DNA of 64,000 bases from Bacteroidota bacterium (lineage in GTDB: Bacteria; Bacteroidota; Bacteroidia; NS11-12g; UBA9320). The position numbers and the translations under genes are program-made. Below, piece by piece: positions 42,892 through 52,362 of this stretch; position 1 is the first letter of the stretch, and every line of letters starts with the position of its first letter. Below the pieces are notes generated by a model that was not told where the DNA came from, did not search any database, and saw nothing but the letters and a program-made list of their open reading frames with translations. The stretch is taken from assembly GCA_947468275.1 (NCBI GenBank), contig CANIKO010000007.1, positions 1 to 64,000 of the forward strand, written 5' to 3'.

Positions 42892-45594
42892 ATGATTCGT
42901 TTTTACTTTATATGTTTTTTATTCTTTGCTTTTTCAATTACCGGCTTTAGCCAACTTTCAGAAATAAAAGTTAAGATAACTGACGATTTGCCAAAATATA
43001 CTGATCTTAAATCTTATAAAAAATCAGCTACAAATCCTAAAAAATGTGGTAATGATACGATTGAGTACGTTCGTCGAAAGGCCTCAGCCTTTAATTCTAT
43101 TAGCATGAGAAAGAACTATTCATTAGGACAAATATATGGAGCACCTCAAGATATTACCATTTACGGTTTTACTTTTTATGCTTGGGCTTTGTCCAATCCC
43201 CCTACTGAAAAAACTGTGCGACTCATTTGTAATATTTATAAAGCAGGCACCGATTCATTACCTACTGGTAGTCCTTTAAGAAGCGATACGGTAACTGTAG
43301 ATTCAACTTTTGGAAACGGGGTATTAACCAAATTAGAAAAGCATGCTACTTTCAAATCTCCCATTACCGTTAATTATCCATATATAATTACTGTGGAATC
43401 TGATAGCACAAACCTTAGCGCAGGATTGGTAGCCAACCAATGGACTAGTAAAGACGGTGACAGGGCCAATTTACTTTGTGGGTCAGTAAGTGGGAAATGG
43501 TATCGCGGATTAAGCCTTAATATTAGCGGAAACCCATTAGATGCCGATATGCAGTTTTATCCTCATGTCAGTTATAAGTTTGGTACCGACTTTAAAGTGC
43601 CAGACTGTTTTGATTTTAAAGATTCAGCGAGATTTAAAAACGACTATTTAAACAATGTTTCAGGTAGTATATTTTACAGTCTGTATACTTTTTATAATAT
43701 AGACCAGTATATTCATCGATGGAATTACGGAGAAATGCCTTGGGATTACAATTCTAAAAATGGCATTTATAAATATAGCGGCAAGGGTAATTTTAAAATT
43801 CGTTTAATTACAACTTTGTACCAATATCGGGGAAATACCCCATGTATTGATACAACAGAAAAATTGCTTTATTTCAAGCCTACAAATCCAATGGCCCTAA
43901 GTAATCCAAATATTTGCAGAGGCGAAATAGCAGATATTAAGGTGGGCTCAGATACAGGAACTACCATTGAATGGTATAGAAATCCCGCAGGAAGTGTGGT
44001 TCACAAAGGCACTTCATACAATCTTGGCAAAATTCAGAACAATGACACTTTTTATTTAAAGGCGAAAAATTATACGTGTGAAAGTGGTTTTACCCAACTT
44101 ATAATTTCAGTAAATGATTACCCAAAACCTCCTAAAATAAGTAACGATAGTATATGTCTTGGGGCAAAGGCCAATCTCGAGGCAATTAGTACCTTGGGGA
44201 ATACTGAATGGTATATTGACAGCGCAAAATTGCCTTTTTATGCTGGAAATGTATACCAAACCGGCAGCCTTTCAAAAAATGCTTCGTATTTTGTTAGAGC
44301 TAATAATAATGGTTGCTATAGCCCGTTTTTTAAAACCGTTACAGCCTTTGTTGACAATAGTTTTGCACCTAATGATCCTATCATTTCTAACGATACTAAT
44401 ATTTGCTTACGCCCATTAGGTAAAGCTTTATTAAAAGCTTACAGCAAAGACAATGATTCGATACGCTGGTATAATGTTCCTAGCGGTGGAACTAGTATTG
44501 CCAGAGGTAATTCTTTTAATTTAACCGCCTCATCTGTGGGTGTTTATAAAATTTATGTAGAAGCTCAAAAATCTATTTGTGCTAGTTCACGCCTTGCCAT
44601 CAATGTTAATGTTAATGATTACCCTTCGATCAAACAAATATTTAATGATGAAAAATGTAAAGGTGATACATCGCAAGTTGGCGCCTCATTATCTGGGTTG
44701 GGAAATATAATTTGGTACAATACTAATGCGGGAGGAACTCCTGTCGACAAGGGAATGGTAATTAGATATTTTACTTTAAAATCAAAAAACCTTTATGCTG
44801 AGGCAGAAGTTAATGGATGTGTAAATCCAACCAGATCGCTTGCCTCTATTAAAATAAATGCCTTCGATTCCATTACAAAAATTGATGCCCCAATTGTTTG
44901 TGGAAACGCTAAAGTTACGTTAAAAGTAACAGCAGGAACCAATTTAGTAAAATGGTATGAAGATGAAGCGACAACAAAATTAATAGCTAGTACAGCTGCC
45001 TACACCACTCCAAAATTATTAGTTTCAACAAATTACTATTTTACAGTAGAAAAAAATGGTTGTAAGAGTGCAGTCAATACGGTTTTAGCTGAAGTTTTAT
45101 CTTTACCTGTGGCGGGTTATAATTATAATTTCGTTACCGGTCATAAGATGAGTCTTATACCTTCCTTAACAAGTGGGGTAACCTATAAATGGTTTATGGG
45201 AGATGGCGCTACTTTTACCACCAAGTTTGTAACCTATAAATATGCGGTTTACGGAACTTATAATGTTAAGCTCATTGTAAGAAATATAACCAGTGGCTGC
45301 ACAGATAGCACTAGTCAAGATATAGTATTTGATTTTTCAGGGATTAATCCAGTTAATAAGCCTACAATCAGTGTTTCGCCCAATCCTGCGGTGCAAGGGT
45401 TTAAAGTATCAGTTAGCCCTGAGATGTCAAAAGGAAAACTTACAATACTAGGATTGGATGGAAAGTTGGTTTTTCAAAGAGTTTTATCAGGCCAACAAGA
45501 AATTGAGATTAATGAAATGCTTACCTCCGGAACTTATATTATTAAGGTAGAGTCAAATAAAGGAGTAGGTGTTTCGAAGTTAATAATTCGATAA
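42892..45594 (+). CDS. secreted Ig-like/PKD repeat protein with type A T9SS sorting domain
   Basis: This is a 900-aa cell-surface or released protein with a signal peptide to about residue 20 (ITGFSQ). The first 280 residues form a beta-rich domain. Several Ig-like repeats of the type IEWYRNPAG / NTEWYIDSA / IRWYNVPSGG / IIWYNTNAGG follow, each with two cysteines. One PKD domain (YKWFMGDGATF) and a C-terminal sorting domain (VSPNPAVQGFKVSVSP to VSKLIIR) complete it. The order resembles adhesins with unknown ligands. A TACATTTG element at 42863-42870 may be its -7 box. Confidence 0.88.
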   Translation: MIRFYFICFLFFAFSITGFSQLSEIKVKITDDLPKYTDLKSYKKSATNPKKCGNDTIEYVRRKASAFNSISMRKNYSLGQIYGAPQDITIYGFTFYAWALSNPPTEKTVRLICNIYKAGTDSLPTGSPLRSDTVTVDSTFGNGVLTKLEKHATFKSPITVNYPYIITVESDSTNLSAGLVANQWTSKDGDRANLLCGSVSGKWYRGLSLNISGNPLDADMQFYPHVSYKFGTDFKVPDCFDFKDSARFKNDYLNNVSGSIFYSLYTFYNIDQYIHRWNYGEMPWDYNSKNGIYKYSGKGNFKIRLITTLYQYRGNTPCIDTTEKLLYFKPTNPMALSNPNICRGEIADIKVGSDTGTTIEWYRNPAGSVVHKGTSYNLGKIQNNDTFYLKAKNYTCESGFTQLIISVNDYPKPPKISNDSICLGAKANLEAISTLGNTEWYIDSAKLPFYAGNVYQTGSLSKNASYFVRANNNGCYSPFFKTVTAFVDNSFAPNDPIISNDTNICLRPLGKALLKAYSKDNDSIRWYNVPSGGTSIARGNSFNLTASSVGVYKIYVEAQKSICASSRLAINVNVNDYPSIKQIFNDEKCKGDTSQVGASLSGLGNIIWYNTNAGGTPVDKGMVIRYFTLKSKNLYAEAEVNGCVNPTRSLASIKINAFDSITKIDAPIVCGNAKVTLKVTAGTNLVKWYEDEATTKLIASTAAYTTPKLLVSTNYYFTVEKNGCKSAVNTVLAEVLSLPVAGYNYNFVTGHKMSLIPSLTSGVTYKWFMGDGATFTTKFVTYKYAVYGTYNVKLIVRNITSGCTDSTSQDIVFDFSGINPVNKPTISVSPNPAVQGFKVSVSPEMSKGKLTILGLDGKLVFQRVLSGQQEIEINEMLTSGTYIIKVESNKGVGVSKLIIR

Positions 45595-45598
45595 TTGC

Positions 45599-48085
45599 TT
45601 ATCGAATTAGGTTAAATTCTCCATTGATTACATGCCTTTGGTTATCACAACCAAGGTAATTAAGGGTGTAAATATATACATCACTTTGGCATAATTTGCC
45701 TGCTACAAAACCATCCCAATTTTTACTTGGAGATTGTGTCTCAAATAATTTTTCACCCCAGCGATTGAAAATAATTAAATGATAATATGCATGAATATCA
45801 TGAAATCTATTATCTGGATATTGGTCGTTTAGCTTGTCACCATTTGGGGTAAAAACGTTTGGCATATATATATTGTTGGGTAATGCGTTTGGATTTTTAG
45901 TAATCCTATGATATACTGTATCCAAACAACCATTTTTATCTGTTAAAATTACTTCATAAATTCCATCTTCCTGCACTTTAATCGTCTGTGTAGTTTCTCC
46001 AGTACTCCAAACGTAAGTATTACTATCTGATGCTGTTAAATCTAAAATTGAAGAGGTACAAGCTGTGGTATCTCCAACTATTGAGCCAATATTTTCTGAA
46101 TAATCTATTATAAAAAGACTGTCAGACTGAAAACAACCTTCAGCACTTTCAATAGTTACTTTTACCTTTCCCTGTTTATTAATAGTTGTTGCCCTCCCAT
46201 TTGCACCATTATTCCAATTGTAATTAGCAAATGGCTTATTGGTTTTTATTGCAAAATTAAATGGACCACAAAAAGAAGTATCTTTCCCTATTTCTAACCC
46301 AGGATTTATAGTGGACAATACCGCGCTATCGGCACTGCTGCAGAGCCCATTGGTAATATTTACCCAATGTAATCCAGGAACGGAAGTACTAATTTGTCGG
46401 GTAGTTTCACCAGTATTCCAAAGATAGGAATAGTACAAAATTTTAACATCAAATAATCCATTAAACCCAACACAAACGGATGTATCTCTAAGATAACCCA
46501 TTGGGGGAGAATAATAAAATGCTTCTATGGTATCCGTTCGTTTACAATTATTTTGATTAGTGACGGTCACCCAATATTTCCCTGGTTTAGTAATATTTAT
46601 GGTATTAACTGTTGAATTATCATTCCATAAAAAGTATTTATAAATGTTCGGAACCGCATACACTAATGGAATAAAACTCAGATTGCATTGCACTGTATCT
46701 TTTCCAGCATTAAAGCTTGATTGATCTATGATTACTGAAATGGTATCTTTGGCCACACATGGATTATTCATAACGGTAACAATATATGTTCCAGTTTGAG
46801 TTACAGTAATTATTTGAGTATTTTGTCCGCTATTCCAACCAAATTGGCTTCCGGCATTTCCGGCATCCAATTTAAAAGAGGCTGCTTTGCAAAAAATAGT
46901 ATCTCTACCCAAATTTACTTTAATGTTCTCTTTTATTGTAACGATATAATCAAACGTATCAATACAAACTGCATTGATAGCAATTAAGGTTACTTTGTAT
47001 GTTCCAGCTTTTGAATATAAATAGGTTGGAGAAGTTTTATTTGAAGTATCTGAATTAATACCTATTACCCCAAAATCCCAATGATACCTTACAGCTCCGC
47101 TACTTTGGTTAGTAAATGAAACGTTGGCATTTGTGCAATTGGTTTTAGCTGTAGAAAATACGGAAATCACATCAAAAACACAGTTAGCCACGTTAAACTG
47201 GTAATCTCGTCTTGTTTCACCTATCAAAACTCCCTTTCGGTATTCCTTAACTTTTATTCCTATTACAAATTGTCCACTTTGGTCAGGTGTTATAGTAAGC
47301 CGGCCTGTTAATTCATCAATCTCTAATATTGGGTTCCCCCCCATTTGATCTAACAAGCTATAAGGGCTCACCCATTTCACAAGCCGATTCCCAAGTAATG
47401 GAAATGTTGGATTTCCGGTACCACCACCACTATAACTCGGGCGTGAATTGGCAGTAGAGCCACCAAGAAATGGTGTGGTTAATTCGTAAGCTAATGAATC
47501 ACCATCTTCATCGGTAGCCGAATGATCAAAAGTAAATGGAGCGTTTAAGCATAAAAAAATTGGTGGTCTGGCTTTAAAAACAGGGCTGCTGTTTTTACCG
47601 ATAACCGATTCAGGTTTTATTTCAGTCCAATAGGTTGCTCCGATGTTTGAACTATTAATATTAACAACAATTGCATTTCTGCAACACCTTTCAAATGTAA
47701 CAATATACCCATCTGTAAGTTTAGGCAGTGTCATATCTGTTTCATACACATACATATCAACACAAACAACAGGTTTATTTTTTATGCATTTATAAGCATT
47801 AGCTGATACCCTAACGGCATTTTGTCGCGTTACAGATTTACCTAAACTCTTTATTTGGTTTCCGGTTTTGGCATTAAATACATTTAAAAAGGCTGCAGCA
47901 TCTTGGGCAATGGATGCCGAACTACCATCTTTGCAATCCATATAAACGGTTAAATTTATAGTATAAGTAACATCTCCATTACTCGCTTTTGATTTATACT
48001 TATAAGTTATTTGGCCACCGACAATATGCGAAGCAAAAGTCCAATGACAAAGGAAAAGAAAAATCAGAATTAACCCTTTTTTCAA
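45599..48085 (-). CDS. PKD-containing surface protein with type B (CHU_C) T9SS domain
   Basis: This is an 828-aa exported protein. The signal peptide ends at about residue 18 (WTFAS). The N-terminal domain (HIVGGQITYKYKS) is the one repeatedly found at the start of Bacteroidota gliding-associated proteins. It is followed by one PKD domain (YHWDFGVIG) and several short beta repeats of the form LGRDTIFC...YIVTV. The end is a CHU_C domain (YMPNVFTPNGDKLNDQYP to INGEFNLIR). It is convergent with the preceding gene, with only 4 bp between stops. Confidence 0.9.
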   Translation of the reverse strand: MKKGLILIFLFLCHWTFASHIVGGQITYKYKSKASNGDVTYTINLTVYMDCKDGSSASIAQDAAAFLNVFNAKTGNQIKSLGKSVTRQNAVRVSANAYKCIKNKPVVCVDMYVYETDMTLPKLTDGYIVTFERCCRNAIVVNINSSNIGATYWTEIKPESVIGKNSSPVFKARPPIFLCLNAPFTFDHSATDEDGDSLAYELTTPFLGGSTANSRPSYSGGGTGNPTFPLLGNRLVKWVSPYSLLDQMGGNPILEIDELTGRLTITPDQSGQFVIGIKVKEYRKGVLIGETRRDYQFNVANCVFDVISVFSTAKTNCTNANVSFTNQSSGAVRYHWDFGVIGINSDTSNKTSPTYLYSKAGTYKVTLIAINAVCIDTFDYIVTIKENIKVNLGRDTIFCKAASFKLDAGNAGSQFGWNSGQNTQIITVTQTGTYIVTVMNNPCVAKDTISVIIDQSSFNAGKDTVQCNLSFIPLVYAVPNIYKYFLWNDNSTVNTINITKPGKYWVTVTNQNNCKRTDTIEAFYYSPPMGYLRDTSVCVGFNGLFDVKILYYSYLWNTGETTRQISTSVPGLHWVNITNGLCSSADSAVLSTINPGLEIGKDTSFCGPFNFAIKTNKPFANYNWNNGANGRATTINKQGKVKVTIESAEGCFQSDSLFIIDYSENIGSIVGDTTACTSSILDLTASDSNTYVWSTGETTQTIKVQEDGIYEVILTDKNGCLDTVYHRITKNPNALPNNIYMPNVFTPNGDKLNDQYPDNRFHDIHAYYHLIIFNRWGEKLFETQSPSKNWDGFVAGKLCQSDVYIYTLNYLGCDNQRHVINGEFNLIR

Positions 48086-48205
48086 AATGTGTTGAATCCC
48101 TTCAAATTTATTATTGATAATTGTATTATCCTAAATAAGTAGGTAAAAGATTTGATTAATGAGGTATATTTATAGTTAAGTTAATCCATTAATTTGTGAA
48201 GGTTC

Positions 48206-48235
48206 TTGCTAATAAAATATAAATTACTAATTTTG
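48206..48235 (+). promoter_or_regulatory. promoter placing a start site at the ATG (leaderless candidate)
   Basis: TTG (48206-48208) and TAATTTTG (48228-48235) are exactly 19 nt apart. The ATG of the Gre-like gene is at 48241, only 5 nt after the -7 box, so transcription should begin at or within a base or two of the start codon. Confidence 0.7.
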
Positions 48236-48240
48236 ATTAA

Positions 48241-48699
48241 ATGGCTTTAACAATAGAATTTAAAACAGACCTTTTAAAAACTTGCAAAAAAATTATTCAG
48301 GAACGAATTGATAATGCCAGTCATGCAATGAATGCTGCTCAGGAAGCTGCCAATGGTGAAGATAAAAGTAGTGCTGGTGATAAGTATGAAACTTCCAGAG
48401 CTATGGGTCATCGCGACCGGGATATGTATGCCCGGCAATTGGTGGAGGCAAAAAATGAATGGCAAAAATTAGATAAAATAAATCTTGAACCTTCAGCTAT
48501 AATAAAAGCCGGCTCATTGATAGAAGCTAATGAAACCTATTATTTTATTGCCACAGGTATTGGTAAAGTAGAAGTTAACGGGCAAATGGTAATGGTAATA
48601 TCTAAAGAATCGCCCATTGCTAATTTAATGTTAAACAAGAAAATAAATGATATGTTTAGCTTTAATAATAAACTTTGGAAAATATCCGGTCTTATTTAA
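48241..48699 (+). CDS. GreA/GreB-like protein (often misnamed 3-oxoacyl-ACP synthase)
   Basis: This is a 152-aa protein with an N-terminal coiled coil (KKIIQERIDNASHAMNAAQ) and a C-terminal GreA/GreB-type FKBP-fold domain (IKAGSLIEANETYYFIATG, VISKESPIANLMLNKK). The segment SAGDKYETSRAMGHRDRD between the two helices carries acidic residues like the Gre factor tip. In databases, Bacteroidota relatives are frequently labelled 3-oxoacyl-ACP synthase, which the sequence does not support: there is no thiolase-fold Cys-His-Asn set. A role as an RNA-polymerase secondary-channel factor is inference. Confidence 0.75.
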   Translation: MALTIEFKTDLLKTCKKIIQERIDNASHAMNAAQEAANGEDKSSAGDKYETSRAMGHRDRDMYARQLVEAKNEWQKLDKINLEPSAIIKAGSLIEANETYYFIATGIGKVEVNGQMVMVISKESPIANLMLNKKINDMFSFNNKLWKISGLI

Positions 48700-48702
48700 A
48701 AA

Positions 48703-49545
48703 TCAATCCTGAGTTTTAACTCCCTTATCACTGTAATAGTTCAATACTTTTTGTATTTCATTTTCATTTTGCACCGGAACATAAATCCTGAATTGGTCAT
48801 TTGTAACCCCACTTCTTGTTAGCCACTGCAACGAAAACTCTATAAAATTATATTCATTTATTTTTACAGATTTCACATACTCTAATTTTATATCATTATC
48901 GTTAATGGTTTTAAATTTTCCATTAACTATTAAAGCATTCGTGGTTATTATTATGCTATTATTTTTTCGAAGTGTAAAAAGATTATTGGAAAGTAAAACC
49001 TTAAGAAATGAAAGGAAAATACCAACCGAAGCCGAAATAATGAAACCTGTTAAAATTGAAGCACCCTTTGCTGCAATAAGAACCCAAGTTCCTAAACCTG
49101 CAATTCCTAAGGTTACCCAAATACCTTCTTTTAATCGTCGGGTGGTTTCTTCTTTGGTCATTAGTTTCCACTCAGCTGTTGTATAATTCCATTTAGAAAT
49201 AATATCGGGTTTATAAATTTCTGAATCCTTTGTTTCCAAGGGTTTGCTAACACCAACACTCGTTGACTCCTTCTCTGTTTGAACAGTTTTTAATAAACTT
49301 TCTACTTGTTCTTCGTATTGATGAACGGCGATATCTTTTTGCTTTGCTTTCGCAATATTTTGATACCCTCCTATTAACATCAATACCCCGCTAATAAGAC
49401 TTAACGCCATTATAGTGTTTTCAAATTCGCCTCTGTTATCAATAAAAATAAATGGTACACCTATGCAAAGCATTGCAAAACCAAACAAAATAAAAACACA
49501 CCCAATTACTTTATTAATACTATTGGATTGTTTTTGATCAATCAT
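48703..49545 (-). CDS. membrane protein of unknown function
   Basis: This is a 280-aa protein with four predicted membrane segments, in two pairs (about residues 12-32 and 42-60; 145-162 and 165-185). A charged cytoplasmic linker between the pairs contains a short coiled coil. A C-terminal soluble beta-rich domain (NSIIITTNALIVNGKFKTI, VKSVKINEYNFIEFSLQW) resembles PH-like YcxB/bPH2-type domains. I do not recognise the family more precisely. It lies 15 bp downstream of the DUF2461 gene on the same strand. Confidence 0.7.
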   Translation of the reverse strand: MIDQKQSNSINKVIGCVFILFGFAMLCIGVPFIFIDNRGEFENTIMALSLISGVLMLIGGYQNIAKAKQKDIAVHQYEEQVESLLKTVQTEKESTSVGVSKPLETKDSEIYKPDIISKWNYTTAEWKLMTKEETTRRLKEGIWVTLGIAGLGTWVLIAAKGASILTGFIISASVGIFLSFLKVLLSNNLFTLRKNNSIIITTNALIVNGKFKTINDNDIKLEYVKSVKINEYNFIEFSLQWLTRSGVTNDQFRIYVPVQNENEIQKVLNYYSDKGVKTQD

Positions 49546-49560
49546 GGATTCGTTTTTTTA

Positions 49561-50229
49561 TTAAAGGGCTTTGCAAAGAAAAGCACTCACCGGCCGGGCT
49601 GCCTTAAAATAATCCGTTAAAATATCAATCAGATTATCTTTGGTTAAACAACTTTCATCCAAAACGGCTTTAAAATAAAACTGTTTGTTAAAAATCAGAG
49701 GTTGCTTTTGGGCAGCTTCTTTAAATTCTGGAGCTAGTCTCACTTGCTTTTCCCCTAAAATTTCACCACCATATTTTTTCTTAAAGTCAGGTTCGGCTAT
49801 CAGAGTTTCAAATGGTTTAAGATTATTTGTTATTAAATTCCGAATAGCTTCCAATTGCTGTTTTTCAGCCATATACACTCCCCCATAAATATTTATTCCT
49901 TCGGGTGTGGCTTCAAAATAAAACCCGGGATAACTCATGTTTTTCCTTCCTCCGGGTGCTATGGCCGCCGACATACTAAGCTTGTACGGTGTTTTATCTT
50001 TACTAAACCGTATATCGCGGTTTATTCTAAAAATACAATCGGAAGGTTTGGTTCCTTCCAAATTTTTATCAATTTTAGTTAACTGTGTAATTAGGTCCGC
50101 CACCAAATTATGAAATGGAATTTTTACATCCTTTTCATAGCGTTTTCTGTTTTCGTTAAACCACTCCGAGTTATTGTTTGGAGCCAAATCCATAAAAAAC
50201 CGGCTGTAATTTTCTGTTAAATGTGACAT
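49561..50229 (-). CDS. DUF2461 family protein
   Basis: This is a 222-aa protein of a widespread family of unknown function (TIGR02453/DUF2461). The signature is present: FFMDLAPNNNSEWFNENRKRY, RINRDIRFSKDKTPYK and GFYFEATPEGINIYGGVYM. The C-terminus has the usual AARPVSAFL ending. The gene is separated from rimK by a palindromic repeat at 50257-50314. Confidence 0.93.
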   Translation of the reverse strand: MSHLTENYSRFFMDLAPNNNSEWFNENRKRYEKDVKIPFHNLVADLITQLTKIDKNLEGTKPSDCIFRINRDIRFSKDKTPYKLSMSAAIAPGGRKNMSYPGFYFEATPEGINIYGGVYMAEKQQLEAIRNLITNNLKPFETLIAEPDFKKKYGGEILGEKQVRLAPEFKEAAQKQPLIFNKQFYFKAVLDESCLTKDNLIDILTDYFKAARPVSAFLCKAL

Positions 50230-50256
50230 GTTTATTCTAAATTTTTATTCAATTTA

Positions 50257-50314
50257 TTTTGTCATTACGAAGCATGAGATTTTTTTTAGATCCTTCCTTC
50301 GTCAGGATGACAAA
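50257..50314. repeat. REP-like interrupted palindrome
   Basis: TTTTGTCATTACGAAG (50257-50272) and CTTCGTCAGGATGACAAA (ending at 50314) form an imperfect inverted repeat around an AGATTTTTTTTAGATCC centre. I recall similar TGTCATTnCGA...GATGACA elements scattered between genes in many Bacteroidota genomes. Only this full copy was noticed in the window. Confidence 0.6.
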
Positions 50315-50324
50315 CCCGAATGCC

Positions 50325-51227
50325 TTACCCTTGTTTCAAATTTGGTTTGCCTTGTTTATAATTCCGTTCGGCATATTCAATTATTTTTCCGGCAATGTCC
50401 TTTCCTGTGGCTTTTTCAATGCCTTCCAAACCGGGCGATGAATTAACCTCAATTACCAACGGCCCACGTTCACTTCGTAAAATATCAACCCCGGCGACTC
50501 CCAAATCCATTGCCTCGGCAGCTGCTAAAGCGGCTTTTTCTTCTTCCTTGGTCAATTGCACAATAGAGGCCGTTCCTCCTTTATGCAAATTGCTTCTAAA
50601 TTCACCTTCCACTCCTTTGCGTTTCATAGCTCCCACTACTTCTCCATTCACCACAAATGCACGAATATCTTCCGCTTTGGCTTCTTTAATAAATTCCTGA
50701 ACAATGATATTTTCGTCCAAATCATAAAAGGCTTCAATAACAGATTCGGCAGCCTTGGCGGTTTCGGCCAACACCACTCCTTTTCCTTGTGTGCTTTCCA
50801 ATAGCTTTACAACCAAAGGGGCACCTCCCACAATTTTTATAAGGTTTTTAATATCACTCGGATATTTTGCAAAAGCAGTTTTGGGAATATTTACATCCGC
50901 ACTAGCCAATATTTGAAGGCTTCGCAGTTTGTCCCTACTTCGCATTAATCCGACGGAAGTGGTAGTTGTAAAAATATTTTTAACCTCAAACTGACGAATA
51001 ATATTTGCCCCGTAAAAAGTAACAGAAGCACCAATTCTCGGAATAATTGCATCCAACGGCTCCAACTCATGATCGCCCAAAAATATTTTAGAATTAAAAT
51101 GCTCAATGGCCACATAGCATTTTGTAAAATTAATGACTCGGGCGTTGTGGCCTCGTTCTATGGCAGCCTCTACCAGGCGGCGGGTAGAAACTAAGTTTCC
51201 GTTTCGTGATAATATTCCAATATTCAT
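50325..51227 (-). CDS. rimK: RimK-type ATP-grasp amino acid ligase
   Basis: RimK adds glutamate residues to the C-terminus of ribosomal protein S6 or makes poly-alpha-glutamate. ATP-grasp features are present: [19 protein letters not shown] (ATP-binding loop), [20 protein letters not shown], and [15 protein letters not shown] carrying the Mg-binding Glu and Asn. The length of 300 aa is normal. It lies 5 bp downstream of a retropepsin-like zinc-protease-family gene, a pairing seen across bacteria and consistent with one regulating or trimming the other's product. Confidence 0.95.
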   Translation of the reverse strand: MNIGILSRNGNLVSTRRLVEAAIERGHNARVINFTKCYVAIEHFNSKIFLGDHELEPLDAIIPRIGASVTFYGANIIRQFEVKNIFTTTTSVGLMRSRDKLRSLQILASADVNIPKTAFAKYPSDIKNLIKIVGGAPLVVKLLESTQGKGVVLAETAKAAESVIEAFYDLDENIIVQEFIKEAKAEDIRAFVVNGEVVGAMKRKGVEGEFRSNLHKGGTASIVQLTKEEEKAALAAAEAMDLGVAGVDILRSERGPLVIEVNSSPGLEGIEKATGKDIAGKIIEYAERNYKQGKPNLKQG

Positions 51228-51232
51228 TGAAT

Positions 51233-51676
51233 TTATTTTTTTGATTTAAATGAAAGGTTTTGCTGTGATACATCGACCAAAAATTTTCCTTTCAAAAATT
51301 TTTTGCCCAACAATACCGGGTAGGTCATTTGCTTGCGATTGGTAAGGGTAAACGATGAATTATAAATTTTATCAAAAACCCGTATTTTCAGTTTCACCTG
51401 AAACCTATTTTCGGCTTCGCCAAAACTATTTTTTATACGCTTTTCAGTAAAATCGTTGGTCAGTATTTCTTTATTATTAAATTTTGGGTGCTTTTTATCC
51501 AGTAATTTAAAAGCTAAATAATCCACGCCATTTTTTTCTATAATCCGAATTCTATCCGCATGAATGGCCGATATAGCTGCACCTGTATCTATTTTACAAG
51601 GAAGATTTTCTATCTCCGCATCCATAAAATCAATACAATCCGTGGTTCCTAATATTAGTAATTTCCGTTTTGCCAA
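51233..51676 (-). CDS. RimK-associated retropepsin-like protease (ATP-dependent zinc protease family)
   Basis: This is a 147-aa protein of the PF05618 family, annotated historically as ATP-dependent zinc protease but with a retropepsin-like fold. The aspartic-protease signature [12 protein letters not shown] is at about residues 29-40, and the C-terminal [10 protein letters not shown] motif is conserved. It is transcribed with rimK. Relatives are linked to poly-glutamate tailing of S6 or related substrates; the cleavage target is unknown here. Confidence 0.9.
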   Translation of the reverse strand: MAKRKLLILGTTDCIDFMDAEIENLPCKIDTGAAISAIHADRIRIIEKNGVDYLAFKLLDKKHPKFNNKEILTNDFTEKRIKNSFGEAENRFQVKLKIRVFDKIYNSSFTLTNRKQMTYPVLLGKKFLKGKFLVDVSQQNLSFKSKK

Positions 51677-51824
51677 AGCGGTTATAAAATAGTCTGCAAA
51701 CTACAAATTTTAAAATTCGTATCCATCACCAAATTATTTTTTTGTTTAATAATTATAACAATTACTTTTTTGTCATTGGTAAAGAAAATTATGATTGAAA
51801 ACGAAACAATAACGAATGAAAGCC

Positions 51825-52146
51825 ATGAAAAAACCGAACAGTTTGATAAGCGGTATGCTTGGTGAGATGGCAACCATAGATACTATATCAAAACCAATTT
51901 AAAAGCACTAGTCGCATTTTATTGATGGGCTTGGTTGGTTTTGTAATAGCAGCCTCAGTGCATTATTTTATGGATAGCCCCACCCTTTATTGGATAACCT
52001 CTTTTGCCGGAGTTGTTATTTTTACAGGATTGGTAGTTATTGATTCTAAAAAACTAAAGGAAATAAATAAGATTGGAAACGAAGGCTCCGACGAAGATGA
52101 AAAGGAAGCCATTATGGGAGCCGTTTGCTTGTATATCGTTTTTTAA
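51825..52146 (+). pseudogene. remnant of a Bax-inhibitor-1-like membrane protein gene
   Basis: Two pieces in different frames remain. The first is a start-like N-terminus at 51825-51902 (MKKPNSLISGMLGEMATIDT...) that hits a stop. The second, at 51922-52146, encodes membrane helices and the family's conserved VIDSKKLKEINKIGNEG stretch, then loses the last transmembrane part (ends GAVCLYIVF). The several transmembrane helices expected between the pieces are missing, so this is an internal deletion plus frameshift. The second piece alone is unlikely to be functional. The family assignment is from the second piece. Confidence 0.65.
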
Positions 52147-52202
52147 AATAAAGAATCAATCTCAAACTCTAAACATTTTTCAATCCATATCCTACTTTCT
52201 CC

Positions 52203-52210
52203 TATTTTTG
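52203..52210 (+). promoter_or_regulatory. -7 element of the TPP-riboswitch transcript
   Basis: TATTTTTG matches TAnnTTTG and lies 12 nt before the riboswitch core. No clear -33 TTG was seen at the proper distance. Confidence 0.5.
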
Positions 52211-52221
52211 CATCATCTTTT

Positions 52222-52300
52222 TAAGGGGTGCTTGATGTTATAAATCAGGCTGAGATTACACCCAATGAACCTGATACGGATAATGCCGGCGAAGGGAGAA
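52222..52300 (+). promoter_or_regulatory. TPP (thiamine pyrophosphate) riboswitch
   Basis: The THI-box core is readable: AAGGGGTGC at the 5' side, GGCTGAGATTACACCC, GAACCTGATACGGATAATG, then CCGGCGAAGGGA. It lies 62 nt upstream of the TonB-dependent receptor ATG. No classic terminator follows, so control may be at translation or by an A/T-rich alternative fold. An open frame beginning at a GTG inside the riboswitch (52228) should not be used as the gene start. Confidence 0.95.
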
Positions 52301-52362
52301 TAAAGGTCAACACTCAGGCCTTGCACTACTTTAAGAGATATTTTTATTTAGAAAATATTAAT

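Noticed and set aside
51682-51873. Minus-strand 63-aa hydrophobic frame
   Set aside because: It runs through the leader and first piece of the Bax-inhibitor-like remnant on the other strand and has no supporting features.
52228-52362. N-terminal extension of the TonB receptor starting at GTG 52228
   Set aside because: This stretch is the TPP riboswitch and leader; the ATG at 52363 gives a proper signal peptide.
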